Source: JAJDIA01 sp031555145
Lineage (GTDB): Bacteria; Bacteroidota; Bacteroidia; Bacteroidales; Tannerellaceae
DNA length: 45,085 nucleotides
Reading direction: 5' to 3'
Assembly (NCBI GenBank): GCA_031555145.1
Contig: JAVBUR010000010.1
Coordinates: 1 to 45,085 of the forward strand
This document shows positions 16,237-25,479 of this stretch, one piece after another. How positions within the stretch are numbered: position 1 is the first letter of the stretch; each line of letters starts with the position of its first letter. Both the position numbers and the translations under genes were made by a program. The notes under the pieces are model-generated. The model searched no databases. It was not told the DNA's origin and saw only the letters and a program-made list of their open reading frames with translations.

Positions 16237-17478
16237 TTAGAGATTCAGTGCTGACAAAATCCTGTCGGTGGCGCCGATGTTTTGACTGACGTAGCCGCCG
16301 GCAGCTTCTCCTGCGGCAGTCAACAAGTTATTGTAGGTGAGCAGGTCGTTGAGGCGGGAAATGAACTCCTGGTCGTTGGCAACGGAGAAACCTCCTCCTA
16401 CAGCAATCAATTCTTTAGCTTCCTTGAACTTCTGGTACTTGGGGCCGAAGATAACCGGGATACTGTATACCGCCGCCTCCAACGTGTTGTGGATACCTGC
16501 ACCGAAGCCTCCTCCGATATAAGCCATATCACCATAGCGGTAGATGGAAGACAGCAGGCCGAAACTGTCGATAATCAGGCAGTCCTTATCGGCAATCGTC
16601 TTTTCATTGGCTTCCGACAGGCGTACTGACCGACGCTTCAGCAGTGAATGGATATCCAACAGATGCTCCCGGTTGATCTCATGCGGGGCGATAATCAGCT
16701 TAATCTCCGGATGTTCGTTGAAGTAGGGGATAAATATCTCCTCATCCTTCGGCCAGGAACTACCGGCAATCAGGATCGGTTGTTTTTCACCCTGTAAATT
16801 TTTTGCAAATTCTTCCAGAATTGGAAGTTCACGTGCCATTTTCCGCACATCCAATACCCGGTCGAAACGGGTGTCACCGGCAACCGTCACCTGCGTGATA
16901 CCATATGCTTGAAGCAGGTCGCAGGAGGCCTGATCCTGTACGAACAGGTGGTTGAAGCAACGCAGCACATTCCGGTAGGCTTTACCGTACCATTTAAAAA
17001 AAGCCTGTTCAGGACGGAAGATCGCTGAGATAATATAGGTCGGAATGTCCCGTTTTTTCAGTTCGGTCAGGTAGTTCGCCCAAAACTCATACTTAATAAA
17101 GATGGCAATGGCCGGATTGGCGAGGTTGATGAACTTCCGTACTTTATAGGGCGTATCAAAAGGCAGGTAGCAAATCACATCCGCTCCTGCATAATTTTTC
17201 CGAACCTCATAACCGGAAGGAGAAAAGAAGGTCAGTAGTACCTTATATTCAGGATGTTCTGCTTTGATCTTTTCAATCATCGGACGTCCCTGTTCAAACT
17301 CACCGAGGGAAGACGCATGAAACCAAATGTATTTGGCATCCCGGTCTATTTTGTCTCTGAGGATACCGTTGGTGTGCCATTGTCCCAAACGCATCATCCG
17401 CGCTTTTTTGTGGAAAAGCGATAGTATTTCAACGGTCAGGGCGTACAGGTGAATAGCCAGCGTGTACAGGTAGATCAT
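16237..17478 (-). CDS. waaA: 3-deoxy-D-manno-octulosonic acid (Kdo) transferase
   Basis: The 413-residue GT30 enzyme transfers Kdo from CMP-Kdo to lipid IVA at the inner membrane, an essential step of LPS core assembly. It has an N-terminal membrane anchor (MIYLYTLAIHLYAL), the catalytic Glu60 in ASSLGEFEQG, a TFFSPSGYE segment, and a C-terminal half with AGSSWPKDE and YIGGGFGAGIHNTLEA for nucleotide-sugar binding. The start at 17478 lies 10 bases after the gltX stop; a longer reading upstream would overlap gltX and lose the anchor at the N-terminus. It is probably co-transcribed with gltX. Confidence 0.95.
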   Translation of the reverse strand: MIYLYTLAIHLYALTVEILSLFHKKARMMRLGQWHTNGILRDKIDRDAKYIWFHASSLGEFEQGRPMIEKIKAEHPEYKVLLTFFSPSGYEVRKNYAGADVICYLPFDTPYKVRKFINLANPAIAIFIKYEFWANYLTELKKRDIPTYIISAIFRPEQAFFKWYGKAYRNVLRCFNHLFVQDQASCDLLQAYGITQVTVAGDTRFDRVLDVRKMARELPILEEFAKNLQGEKQPILIAGSSWPKDEEIFIPYFNEHPEIKLIIAPHEINREHLLDIHSLLKRRSVRLSEANEKTIADKDCLIIDSFGLLSSIYRYGDMAYIGGGFGAGIHNTLEAAVYSIPVIFGPKYQKFKEAKELIAVGGGFSVANDQEFISRLNDLLTYNNLLTAAGEAAGGYVSQNIGATDRILSALNL

Positions 17479-17488
17479 GATGTGTGCG

Positions 17489-19015
17489 TTATCGGTTTTC
17501 CAGCGATTCGATCGCTCGCTGTAAGCGGCTGATCGTTTCTTCTTTTCCCAATGTTTCCGTGATATCAAAAATATGAGGGCCTTTTCCTTCACCCACGAGG
17601 GCAAGGCGGACGGCGTTCATAATGTTGCCTAAATGATACGCTTTGCTTTCGATCCAGGCTTTAACGGTTTCTTCCGTACCGGCGCTGTCGAAAGGTTCAC
17701 GGACTGCCAGTACTTCGATCAATTCGCCCAACTGTTCGGCAGAATCCGCTTTCCAACGTTTCTGGACGGTCTTCTCATCGTATGTCGTCGGAGCAATAAA
17801 AAAGAAGGCTGACACATCCCACAATTCCTTCACGAAATTGACGCGATCCTTCATCAATCCGACTACCTTTTGTACATAGGTGGGTGAAAGTATCTGTACG
17901 CCATGTTCGCCTAGTACGGGCATAAAGTAGGTCGTGATCTCGCAGTCGCTTTTTTGTTGGATATATTGATGGTTGAACCATTTGCCTTTTTCGTAATCGA
18001 ACTTGGCGCCGCTCTTACTGCACTTCGTCAGGTCGAACAGACGGATCAGGTCGTTCATGCTCATCATCTCCTGGTCGTTGCCCGGGTTCCAACCCAACAG
18101 GGCGAGGAAGTTGGCTACGGCTTCGGGCAGGTAACCGCTCTCGCGGTAGCCGGATGATATTTCTTCGCTTTTCGGATCTTTCCATTCCAACGGGAAGACG
18201 GGGAATCCCAGTCGGTCACCGTCGCGTTTGCTCAGCTTACCTTTGCCGTCAGGCTTTAATAACAGGGAAAGATGGGCAAACTGGGGCATGGTATCTGTCC
18301 AACCGAAACAACGGTACAGCAATACGTGCAACGGGGCACTCGGCAGCCATTCTTCGCCACGGATCACGTGGGTGACTTCCATCAGGTGGTCGTCCACGAT
18401 ATTGGCCAGGTGGTAGGTCGGTAACTGATCAGCTGATTTATAGAGAACTTTATCATCCAGTACGGACGAGTTGATCACTACATCGCCACGGATGATATCG
18501 TTGACCCGGATATCTTCGTTGGGTTCGATCTTGATGCGGACTACATATTGCTGTCCGGCTTCGATCAGCGCCTTTGTCTCATCGCTGGATAAGGTAAGCG
18601 AGTTGCGCATTTGCAAGCGGGTGGAAGCATCGTATTGGAAGTTGGCAATCTCGTTTCGTTTGCTGTCTAACTCTTCGGGTGTATCGAAGGCAATATAGGC
18701 CAGGCCGGCGTCCAGCAACTGATCCACATATTTCCGGTAAATAGCTTTCCGTTCGCTCTGCCGGTAGGGACCGTAGTTGCCGCCGAAGCTTACGCCTTCG
18801 TCGAAACGGATACCCAACCAGGTCAGTGCTTCAATAATGTATTCTTCGGCGCCGGGGACAAACCGCTGTGAGTCGGTGTCTTCGATCCGGAGAATCAGAT
18901 CTCCTCCTGATTGTTTGGCAAATAAGTAGTTATATAATGCAGTCCGAACGCCACCGATATGCAGAGGACCGGTGGGACTGGGTGCGAAGCGAACCCGAAC
19001 TTTTCTTTGATCCAT
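17489..19015 (-). CDS. gltX: Glutamyl-tRNA synthetase
   Basis: The 508-residue class I aminoacyl-tRNA synthetase charges tRNA-Glu. The ATP-binding HIGH motif is FAPSPTGPLHIGG at residues 10-22, and the KMSKS loop reads KLSKRDG near residue 260. The C-terminal anticodon-binding domain is present and the length is normal. A minus-strand TACTTTTG about 26 bases before the start is a likely -7 promoter element. It heads a gltX-waaA pair. Confidence 0.97.
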   Translation of the reverse strand: MDQRKVRVRFAPSPTGPLHIGGVRTALYNYLFAKQSGGDLILRIEDTDSQRFVPGAEEYIIEALTWLGIRFDEGVSFGGNYGPYRQSERKAIYRKYVDQLLDAGLAYIAFDTPEELDSKRNEIANFQYDASTRLQMRNSLTLSSDETKALIEAGQQYVVRIKIEPNEDIRVNDIIRGDVVINSSVLDDKVLYKSADQLPTYHLANIVDDHLMEVTHVIRGEEWLPSAPLHVLLYRCFGWTDTMPQFAHLSLLLKPDGKGKLSKRDGDRLGFPVFPLEWKDPKSEEISSGYRESGYLPEAVANFLALLGWNPGNDQEMMSMNDLIRLFDLTKCSKSGAKFDYEKGKWFNHQYIQQKSDCEITTYFMPVLGEHGVQILSPTYVQKVVGLMKDRVNFVKELWDVSAFFFIAPTTYDEKTVQKRWKADSAEQLGELIEVLAVREPFDSAGTEETVKAWIESKAYHLGNIMNAVRLALVGEGKGPHIFDITETLGKEETISRLQRAIESLENR

Positions 19016-19040
19016 ATTGTTATCTTATAGAATAATGCGG

Positions 19041-19048
19041 CAAAAGTA
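19041..19048 (-). promoter_or_regulatory. Candidate -7 element for gltX-waaA
   Basis: The minus strand reads TACTTTTG, matching TAnnTTTG, about 26 bases before the gltX start. On the other strand, TCACTTTG at 19093-19100 is a one-mismatch version 24 bases before the pgpH start, giving a divergent arrangement. Confidence 0.45.
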
Positions 19049-19124
19049 GACCTTTTTTTTCTCATACTAAACTTTTTTATGTACATTTCGCCTCACTTTG
19101 CGCGTAAAGTTAAACAGGAAGGAT

Positions 19125-21164
19125 ATGAAGGTAAAATATTACAATATACCCACTGCCGTATATTTTGTTGTGGCAGCATTACTGATTGCATACTTTTTCC
19201 CACGAGAGGGGAAGTTCCGGTATCAGTTCTTTGAAGGAAAACCGTGGCGATATGGTTTACTGACCGCTCCCGGTGATTTCCCCATTTATAAGACAGATGA
19301 AGAAGTGAAAGAAGAAAGAGACAGCATCTTACGCTTCTATAATCCTTATTACCGGATGCAGATCCAGGTAGAAACCCAACAGGTAGACAGTCTTCGCGCT
19401 TCCTATAATGCCACCCTTAAACAACGAGTCTCTGCTTCCTATATGCAGTATATCGAATCCTCTCTGATACATTTATATAAGAAGGGTATTATTTCCCCGG
19501 AAGATTTTGACCACCTGCGGAAGGAAAACTATGAACAGGTAAACCTGCTTGACAACAATATCTCACAACCTCACTTTGTGTCTGATTTCTTTACGGTGCG
19601 GACAGCGTATGAGTTTATTATCAATAATGTGCCACCCTATCTCAATAAAACCGTGCTGCAATCGTGCAATATCGATGATTTCCTGACGGTCAATGTCGTC
19701 TATGACAAAGACATGTCGGAGAAAGTCCGGGAGGAAATGATAAGCAGCATTCCCCTGGCGAAAGGATTGGTACAGTCGGGCGAACGGATTGTGGACCGGG
19801 GAGAGATTGTGGATAACCATACCTACAATGTCTTGCGTTCGTTGAAGATCGTCTATGAATCCAAGTCGGGAGCCGCACAACGGCAAGGTACATTGATCGC
19901 AGGGATTTTCCTGTTAGTCTGTGGGATTGTCTTTTGTTTCTGGCTCTATCTATGGTCGTTTCGAAAACAGATTTTCAACAATAAGCTGAATGTGCTGTTT
20001 CTGACCTTATGCATATTAATCGGGTGTTTACTGACGGAGTTGGTGGTAACCTATGGGTTGTTTAATGTCTATATTTTACCGTTCACCATGGTGCCGATCG
20101 TGGTGCGTGTCTTTTTTGATTCGCGTACGGCATTGTTTACGCACCTGATCATTGTGCTGATCAGTTCGTTGATGGTTCCCTTCCCGCATGAATTCCTTTT
20201 CCTTCAGTGTATAGCCGGTATGGTGGTGACGTTCAGTCTAAAAGACTTGTCCGAGCGTTCGCACCTGTTTCGTTGTGCCTTTACGATCTTCCTGGCGTAT
20301 GCGCTGGCTTATATCGGGCTTGCCTTGTATCAGGAAGCCAACTTTAACAAGATCAACTGGATGATGATCTTGTATTTCGGCATTAATTTTATCCTGTTGA
20401 TGTTTACCTATATCCTGGTCTATATATTGGAAAAGGCATTTGGCTATGTATCCAATATCACGCTGGTGGAGATGTCGAATATCAATACGCCGATTCTGAA
20501 GAAACTATCGGAAACGGCTCCGGGTACGTTCCAACATTCTTTGCAGGTATCCATCCTGGCTTCGGAAGCAGCGGCCAAGATTGGTGCTAACGCTCAGTTG
20601 GTACGTACCGGCGCTATGTACCACGATATTGGTAAGATGGTGAATCCAGCCTTCTTTACCGAAAACCAAAAGAGTGTCAATCCACATGATCAACTGACGC
20701 TGGAAGAAAGCGCCCAGATCATCATCAACCATGTGCCCGACGGCGTCAAACTGGCTGAGAAGGCTGGTATACCCAAGGCCATTGTCAACTTTATCCGTAC
20801 GCACCACGGACGGGGGATGGCGAAGTATTTCTATAATACCTACCGCAACCGGTATCCGGATCGTGAGATTGATAAGGAACTCTTTACCTATCCGGGACCG
20901 AATCCCTTTACCAGGGAGACAGCTATCCTGATGATGGCCGATGCCGTAGAGGCCACATCACGCAGCCTGAAAGAACATACGGAAGAAGGTATCCATGAAC
21001 TGGTCAACCGCATTGTCGACGGACAGATGGCTGAAGGGCTTTTGTCGAGCGCCCCGCTTACGTTCCGTGATGTGGCAGCGATCAAGCAGGTCTTTATTGA
21101 CAAACTGAAAACGATGTACCACACCCGTATCAGCTATCCCGAGCTAAAGAAGAAAGAGTCGTAA
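19125..21164 (+). CDS. PgpH-type 7TM-HD family phosphodiesterase
   Basis: The 679-residue protein has one N-terminal membrane segment, an extracytoplasmic domain of about 230 residues, a block of about seven membrane segments (roughly 260-450) and a cytoplasmic HD domain. HSLQVSIL and the metal-binding pair His500-Asp501 in YHDIGK are visible, with THHGRG and DAVEATSR further on. This is the 7TMR-HDED/HD arrangement of Listeria PgpH, which hydrolyses cyclic di-AMP. The same activity here is inferred. The ATG at 19125, preceded by AGGAAGG, is preferred over an upstream TTG at 19098. It diverges from gltX and converges on the TonB receptor. Confidence 0.9.
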   Translation: MKVKYYNIPTAVYFVVAALLIAYFFPREGKFRYQFFEGKPWRYGLLTAPGDFPIYKTDEEVKEERDSILRFYNPYYRMQIQVETQQVDSLRASYNATLKQRVSASYMQYIESSLIHLYKKGIISPEDFDHLRKENYEQVNLLDNNISQPHFVSDFFTVRTAYEFIINNVPPYLNKTVLQSCNIDDFLTVNVVYDKDMSEKVREEMISSIPLAKGLVQSGERIVDRGEIVDNHTYNVLRSLKIVYESKSGAAQRQGTLIAGIFLLVCGIVFCFWLYLWSFRKQIFNNKLNVLFLTLCILIGCLLTELVVTYGLFNVYILPFTMVPIVVRVFFDSRTALFTHLIIVLISSLMVPFPHEFLFLQCIAGMVVTFSLKDLSERSHLFRCAFTIFLAYALAYIGLALYQEANFNKINWMMILYFGINFILLMFTYILVYILEKAFGYVSNITLVEMSNINTPILKKLSETAPGTFQHSLQVSILASEAAAKIGANAQLVRTGAMYHDIGKMVNPAFFTENQKSVNPHDQLTLEESAQIIINHVPDGVKLAEKAGIPKAIVNFIRTHHGRGMAKYFYNTYRNRYPDREIDKELFTYPGPNPFTRETAILMMADAVEATSRSLKEHTEEGIHELVNRIVDGQMAEGLLSSAPLTFRDVAAIKQVFIDKLKTMYHTRISYPELKKKES

Positions 21165-21176
21165 CCTGTCGGAAGA

Positions 21177-23591
21177 TCAGAAGTCAACAATCACTCGGGC
21201 GTTCAACTGGCGACCCGTCAGGTAGTTGGGGATGGCGTAGCTGACGTTGTGGGCGTCGGTGATCCAGAAGTAGGAGTTGACGTTATTGAAGCCGAAGAGG
21301 TTGAATATATCGGCTCCCAACCAGATGTTCTTCAGATGGCTGAAAAATCCACGATCCATAATAGCATCTTTCCCTCCGGCCAACTGGTACGAGAAACCAA
21401 TATCCACTCGACGGTAGGGTGGTGTGCGGAAATAATCGCCTTCCCATCCCTGACCGGGAATGGTTTGTGGAAGACCACCTGCCAATACGCCCCGCAAGTT
21501 CAGTTTCAACCGCTCATGCCCTGGAAAATAGTCCTGGAAGAAAAGGGAAACGGCGTATCCCTGACTGTTCGGCATCGGAACGGTAGTCGTTTCACGGATC
21601 GTCTGCTGCGCTTTCATCAGTGAGAAGCTGATCCAGGAATCGGTTCCGGGAACAAACTCTCCGAAGAACTTCATGTCCAATCCCGCGGCATAGCCGGTGG
21701 CGCAGTTCTCGCCGTAATACCGGATCTTTACATTATCGACTGTATAGGGAATCAGATTGTCCAGTTTCTTGTAATACACTTCTGTCGTCCATTTGAAGTT
21801 ACGTCCGGCGGCTTTGAAGGCATAGTCACCTCCGGCAATGAAGTGGATGGAGCGTTGCGACTTGATCTCGTCATTCAGTACGGTTACATTGTTGCCTTCC
21901 TCGTCTTCCACTACCTTGCGCATCTCCTTATAGAACGGAGCCTGATAGTAAACGCCGGATGCAAGCCGGAATGTCAGGTTCTGGTCGAAGTTGGGTGTGA
22001 AGCCCAACGATACACGGGGACTGATGATCAACTCTTTGTTGAAATCCCAATAACTGCCGCGTATCCCGCCGAGCAATGTAAACATTCCCTGCTTGGTGCG
22101 GAACTTAAAGGCATCCTGCAGATAGGCTGAGAACCGGTTACTTTCAAGCTGTTGGTTGGAGTACAGGTTGGCGATCAGACTTACCTCTTCGCCGGTATAG
22201 GGCAGTGAATAACCTGCCGAGTCCCGTTTCTCCCATTCGCTGATCCGGTCGCGTATCTTTTCCCGTTGCAGGGTGACGCCCCACCGTAGGGTATGGTTGT
22301 TCAGTCCGGCAATCCCATAGTGGCCGATATTCATGACAGTCGATGTGAGTCGGTTGCGTGCATGTTCCTGATAGTTACCAAGCGAGACCGACGACACGGC
22401 ATCGTCTGCATTCGGATTGGCAGCGGCCTGGTCGCTGAGAACATAGGTGCCGGTTATATCGTATCCCTCATATTCCAGACTGTTGTAGGCCGAGGCCTGG
22501 ATGCCCAGTTCGGTGTGTTCGTTCGGACGGTTCTTTAAGGTGAAGGCGCCGAACAGGGTTCGGAACTTGTCTTTTTCCTGTCCATCCATACTGACGGCAA
22601 AGTGTTGGATATCTTCCGTCGTACCGAAAGATGTTTCGCGGCTTTGCGGGATAAATTTGTAGTTGTTGAGGGAAATATTACCAAGCAGGTCAGCCTCCCA
22701 TTTCGGAGTCAACTGATAGGTCATATACGATTGGAAGTCGAGGAAGTTGGGATCGTACTCCGCCTTGGTATCGGTTGTGCTCAGCAGTGAACGGGTCGTT
22801 TTATACCGGACCCCTGTCACTTGCGTGAACTTACCACTGCCACTGCCGATATAAGCGTTGGCGCCCAACAGACTGGCTGACACCGAGCCTTCGAGTGTTT
22901 TCGGCTTTTTGTAGGTGATATCCAGTACCGAACTCATCTTATCGCCATACCGGGGTTCAAAGCCACCGGCAGCGAAGTTGACTGATTCGGTCAGGTCGGG
23001 GTTGATGAAGCTCAACCCTTCCTGCTGTGCCGAACGGATCAGCAACGGACGGAATACTTCCAATCCGTTTACATAGACAATATTTTCATCATAGTTACCA
23101 CCCCGTACCGAATATTGCGAGCTTAATTCATTGTGCGACGATACCCCGGCAAAGGTGACCACCATACTCTCGATGCTGCCTCCCGAAGGGTCAGGCAGGA
23201 GCCTGACCTGATCCGCATTGAGCGTCTCCATCGTATTCGCTTGTCGCCGGGTGGCGGTGATGACCATTTCATTCAGTTCGAAGGAGGTGTAGTTCATCTG
23301 TACGTTCAACCGTGTGTCGGCCGTCGGTTTGGGAAGGATACGCTCCGCTTTGTTGAAGCCCAGGCATGAATAAGTCAGCGTAAGCGAATCCGTCGGGGTT
23401 ACGGAAAGGGAGTAGTATCCCTTTTCATTAGTCATTGCACCTATCAGGGTGTTTTTCACCATGACATTCACCAATTCAAGCGGATTCCCATCAGCATCCC
23501 GTACATATCCGGTCACTTTGATGCGTTCCTGTCCGAATGTACTGATAGTGGTCAGTATAAATAGTAGTGCGGTTATGGCACGAATCTTCAT
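21177..23591 (-). CDS. TonB-dependent outer membrane receptor with carboxypeptidase-like N-terminal domain
   Basis: The 804-residue protein has a signal peptide (cleavage near residue 20, TFGQ), a carboxypeptidase-regulatory-like beta sandwich (residues about 24-105, VTGYVRDADGNPLELVNV), a plug domain (LNEMVITATRRQ through NYDENIVYVNGLEV) and a beta barrel ending in Phe, as outer membrane barrel proteins do. It is shorter than a SusC (about 1000 residues), and no susD or signalling gene is adjacent, so it is probably an importer of a metal chelate, vitamin or small peptide. The ligand cannot be inferred. It is a single-gene unit on the minus strand. Confidence 0.9.
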   Translation of the reverse strand: MKIRAITALLFILTTISTFGQERIKVTGYVRDADGNPLELVNVMVKNTLIGAMTNEKGYYSLSVTPTDSLTLTYSCLGFNKAERILPKPTADTRLNVQMNYTSFELNEMVITATRRQANTMETLNADQVRLLPDPSGGSIESMVVTFAGVSSHNELSSQYSVRGGNYDENIVYVNGLEVFRPLLIRSAQQEGLSFINPDLTESVNFAAGGFEPRYGDKMSSVLDITYKKPKTLEGSVSASLLGANAYIGSGSGKFTQVTGVRYKTTRSLLSTTDTKAEYDPNFLDFQSYMTYQLTPKWEADLLGNISLNNYKFIPQSRETSFGTTEDIQHFAVSMDGQEKDKFRTLFGAFTLKNRPNEHTELGIQASAYNSLEYEGYDITGTYVLSDQAAANPNADDAVSSVSLGNYQEHARNRLTSTVMNIGHYGIAGLNNHTLRWGVTLQREKIRDRISEWEKRDSAGYSLPYTGEEVSLIANLYSNQQLESNRFSAYLQDAFKFRTKQGMFTLLGGIRGSYWDFNKELIISPRVSLGFTPNFDQNLTFRLASGVYYQAPFYKEMRKVVEDEEGNNVTVLNDEIKSQRSIHFIAGGDYAFKAAGRNFKWTTEVYYKKLDNLIPYTVDNVKIRYYGENCATGYAAGLDMKFFGEFVPGTDSWISFSLMKAQQTIRETTTVPMPNSQGYAVSLFFQDYFPGHERLKLNLRGVLAGGLPQTIPGQGWEGDYFRTPPYRRVDIGFSYQLAGGKDAIMDRGFFSHLKNIWLGADIFNLFGFNNVNSYFWITDAHNVSYAIPNYLTGRQLNARVIVDF

Positions 23592-23720
23592 TTCCTGTCT
23601 TTTATGTTACTCTGCATAACTAACGGGAAAAAACGGAAAAGCGTATACGGTCTGGTTTATTTTGAGTTGGAGTTTCTTTTTTGTAGTGAAGGAATGACAT
23701 GTAAGTTGTCAGATATTTTA

Positions 23721-23728
23721 TACTTTTG
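23721..23728 (+). promoter_or_regulatory. Candidate -7 element for the TPR-like lipoprotein / sigma factor unit
   Basis: TACTTTTG matches TAnnTTTG and lies 35 bases before the ATG at 23764. This suggests that the lipoprotein and the ECF sigma gene after it are transcribed by the housekeeping sigma factor and not by the ECF sigma itself. Confidence 0.45.
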
Positions 23729-23763
23729 CGTTTAAAGTAATCTAACATGATATCACTATTCAT

Positions 23764-24906
23764 ATGCAAATAAAAGCGGTTGTCTCTAAAATCTTGATTG
23801 TTTGTTTCTGTCTTTCTTTAATTACTTGTTCTTCAGGCAAGAAGGCCTTTCGACAAGGGGATTATTTCCGTGCTTGTGAAGAGGCTGTCAATAGATTACG
23901 TAGCAAGCCTGATCACAAGGATGCCGCAGATGTATTACGTAATGCATATCCATTGGCCCTGAAAGTTCTCCAAAAGGATATTGAAGAGGTGGTGATTAAT
24001 AAGTATATATCCTCTTATGAGCAAATTGTGTATGATTGTGACCGAATGAGTCAATTGGCAGATGAAATCAATCATTGTCCGGCAGCATTGGCGATTATTC
24101 CTAATCCGAAGAAATATACGAATGCGAGAAATCGGGTAATACAGGTTGCAACAGCTATTTTATACGATAAAGGAATAAAAGCACTGGAGTCCGGTAGTAT
24201 GGATCAGGCAAGACAAGCACTGAACTATTTTCGGCAAGTGAATAAATACAATCCGGAGTATAAGGATGTTCGTGATAAATTAGAACAATCATATTATGAG
24301 GCTACATTAAGGGTGATCGTTGCCCAGCCATTACTTCCGCCGAAATATCAACTTAGTGCGACTTTCTTTTATGACAAGTTGATGAATGAAATTTCCCGGA
24401 CGACGTATAATCATCTGGTACGATTTTATACACCGGAAGAAGCACAGGGTAGTGGCATGGATGATCCACATCACATATTGGAACTTCATTTTGAAGATTT
24501 TACTGTGGGCAATTCCCGCCAGACATCAAATACAATGGAATTATCACGTGATAGTGTGTTGATCGGAACAACTACCGGAACAACCGGGGTAAAACAAAAC
24601 GTGTATGGAACTGTAAAAGCAAAGTATACCGTCCATCATCTGGAGCTTATTTCCGGAGGTGTATTGGGGTTACGTATTATTGACGCACTGAATGGGCGAG
24701 TGTTTAATCATAAAGATTTTCAGGGAACATATGTATGGACTTCTGAGTGGGCTACGTATAATGGTGATGAACGCGCGCTTACTAATAGCCAAAAAGCATT
24801 AGCCCAAAAGCGCCAGTTGCCATTGCCTTCCCCTCAGGTATTGTTTGCCGGTTTTGCTGATCCTCTTTATGCTCAGGTGACCAGATATATCAGTTCAATT
24901 TATTGA
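23764..24906 (+). CDS. Hypothetical lipoprotein with TPR-like helices
   Basis: I do not recognise a named family. The 380-residue protein has a lipoprotein signal (SLITC, lipid Cys22) followed by a helical region with two TPR-like units: AFRQGDYFRACEEAV near 30 and KALESGSMDQARQAL near 145. The C-terminal half is more beta-like, with several HHLEL/ELHFED strands and GTTTGTTGVKQNVYGTV. The coding sequence is visibly more AT-rich than its neighbours. Its stop lies only 20 bases before the sigma-factor ATG, so the two are probably co-transcribed. A role in sensing or envelope stress tied to the sigma factor is possible but unsupported by any motif. Confidence 0.75.
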   Translation: MQIKAVVSKILIVCFCLSLITCSSGKKAFRQGDYFRACEEAVNRLRSKPDHKDAADVLRNAYPLALKVLQKDIEEVVINKYISSYEQIVYDCDRMSQLADEINHCPAALAIIPNPKKYTNARNRVIQVATAILYDKGIKALESGSMDQARQALNYFRQVNKYNPEYKDVRDKLEQSYYEATLRVIVAQPLLPPKYQLSATFFYDKLMNEISRTTYNHLVRFYTPEEAQGSGMDDPHHILELHFEDFTVGNSRQTSNTMELSRDSVLIGTTTGTTGVKQNVYGTVKAKYTVHHLELISGGVLGLRIIDALNGRVFNHKDFQGTYVWTSEWATYNGDERALTNSQKALAQKRQLPLPSPQVLFAGFADPLYAQVTRYISSIY

Positions 24907-24926
24907 TTTTTCAATATGTTTGCATC

Positions 24927-25472
24927 ATGATTGTTGAACAAGACAAAATAATGGCTTATCAGCAAATTTATGAGGAATATGCTCCCATGCTGTTCCGCTT
25001 TGCTGAGAAGTTTGTGTCTTCCTTCTATGTGGAGGATGTGGTTCATGATGTTTTTCTGAGATTATGGGATAAGCAGGTGTTTCTGTTGCCGGCTGCCGAA
25101 TTGAAGCGCATACTGTATGTGGCTGTGCGGCATGCCTGTATCGATCTGTTGCGTCGGCAGCATATCGAGTCGGAGTTTGTTGATAAGCGGGCGCATCAAT
25201 TGAAGTTGGATGAGTTGGATTATTTTAAGGCTTCGGACGAACTGTTCATGCAGCAGGATCTGATGGCACAGCTGATGCTGGAAATCAAAAAACTCCCGGA
25301 ACGAAGCCGGGAGATTTTTCAGATGTCCTATCTGGAAGGATTGAAAGCGGCGGAGATAGCCGAGCGGTTGAACCTGTCTGTCCGTACGGTTGAGAACCAG
25401 TTGTATCGTGCTTTGTTATCGTTGCGCAAGCAATCCTCCCGTTTGTTTTTCTTTCTCTTTACGTTGATTTGA
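24927..25472 (+). CDS. ECF-type RNA polymerase sigma-70 factor
   Basis: The 181-residue protein has region 2 (YEEYAPMLFRFAEKFV...VEDVVHDVFLRLW, core polymerase and -10 contact) and region 4 (LPERSREIFQMSYLEGLKAAEIA and LSVRTVENQLYRALLSLR, -35 recognition helix-turn-helix). In Bacteroidetes, such factors pair with a FecR anti-sigma factor and a SusC carrying an STN domain. Both are present about 3.6 kb downstream, beyond two inverted fucosidase genes. I chose the ATG at 24927; an ATG at 24951 and an upstream TTG at 24903 also exist. Its likely targets carry TGAGTA-N16-CGTTA upstream (27311-27337, 28872-28898, 29019-29045). Confidence 0.92.
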   Translation: MIVEQDKIMAYQQIYEEYAPMLFRFAEKFVSSFYVEDVVHDVFLRLWDKQVFLLPAAELKRILYVAVRHACIDLLRRQHIESEFVDKRAHQLKLDELDYFKASDELFMQQDLMAQLMLEIKKLPERSREIFQMSYLEGLKAAEIAERLNLSVRTVENQLYRALLSLRKQSSRLFFFLFTLI

Positions 25473-25479
25473 CAGTCGC

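Noticed and set aside
23621..23647. A CGTTA on the minus strand upstream of the TonB receptor that could have been a fourth ECF promoter
   Set aside because: The hexamer 16 bases upstream reads TATACG, not TGAGTA, so only half the motif is present.
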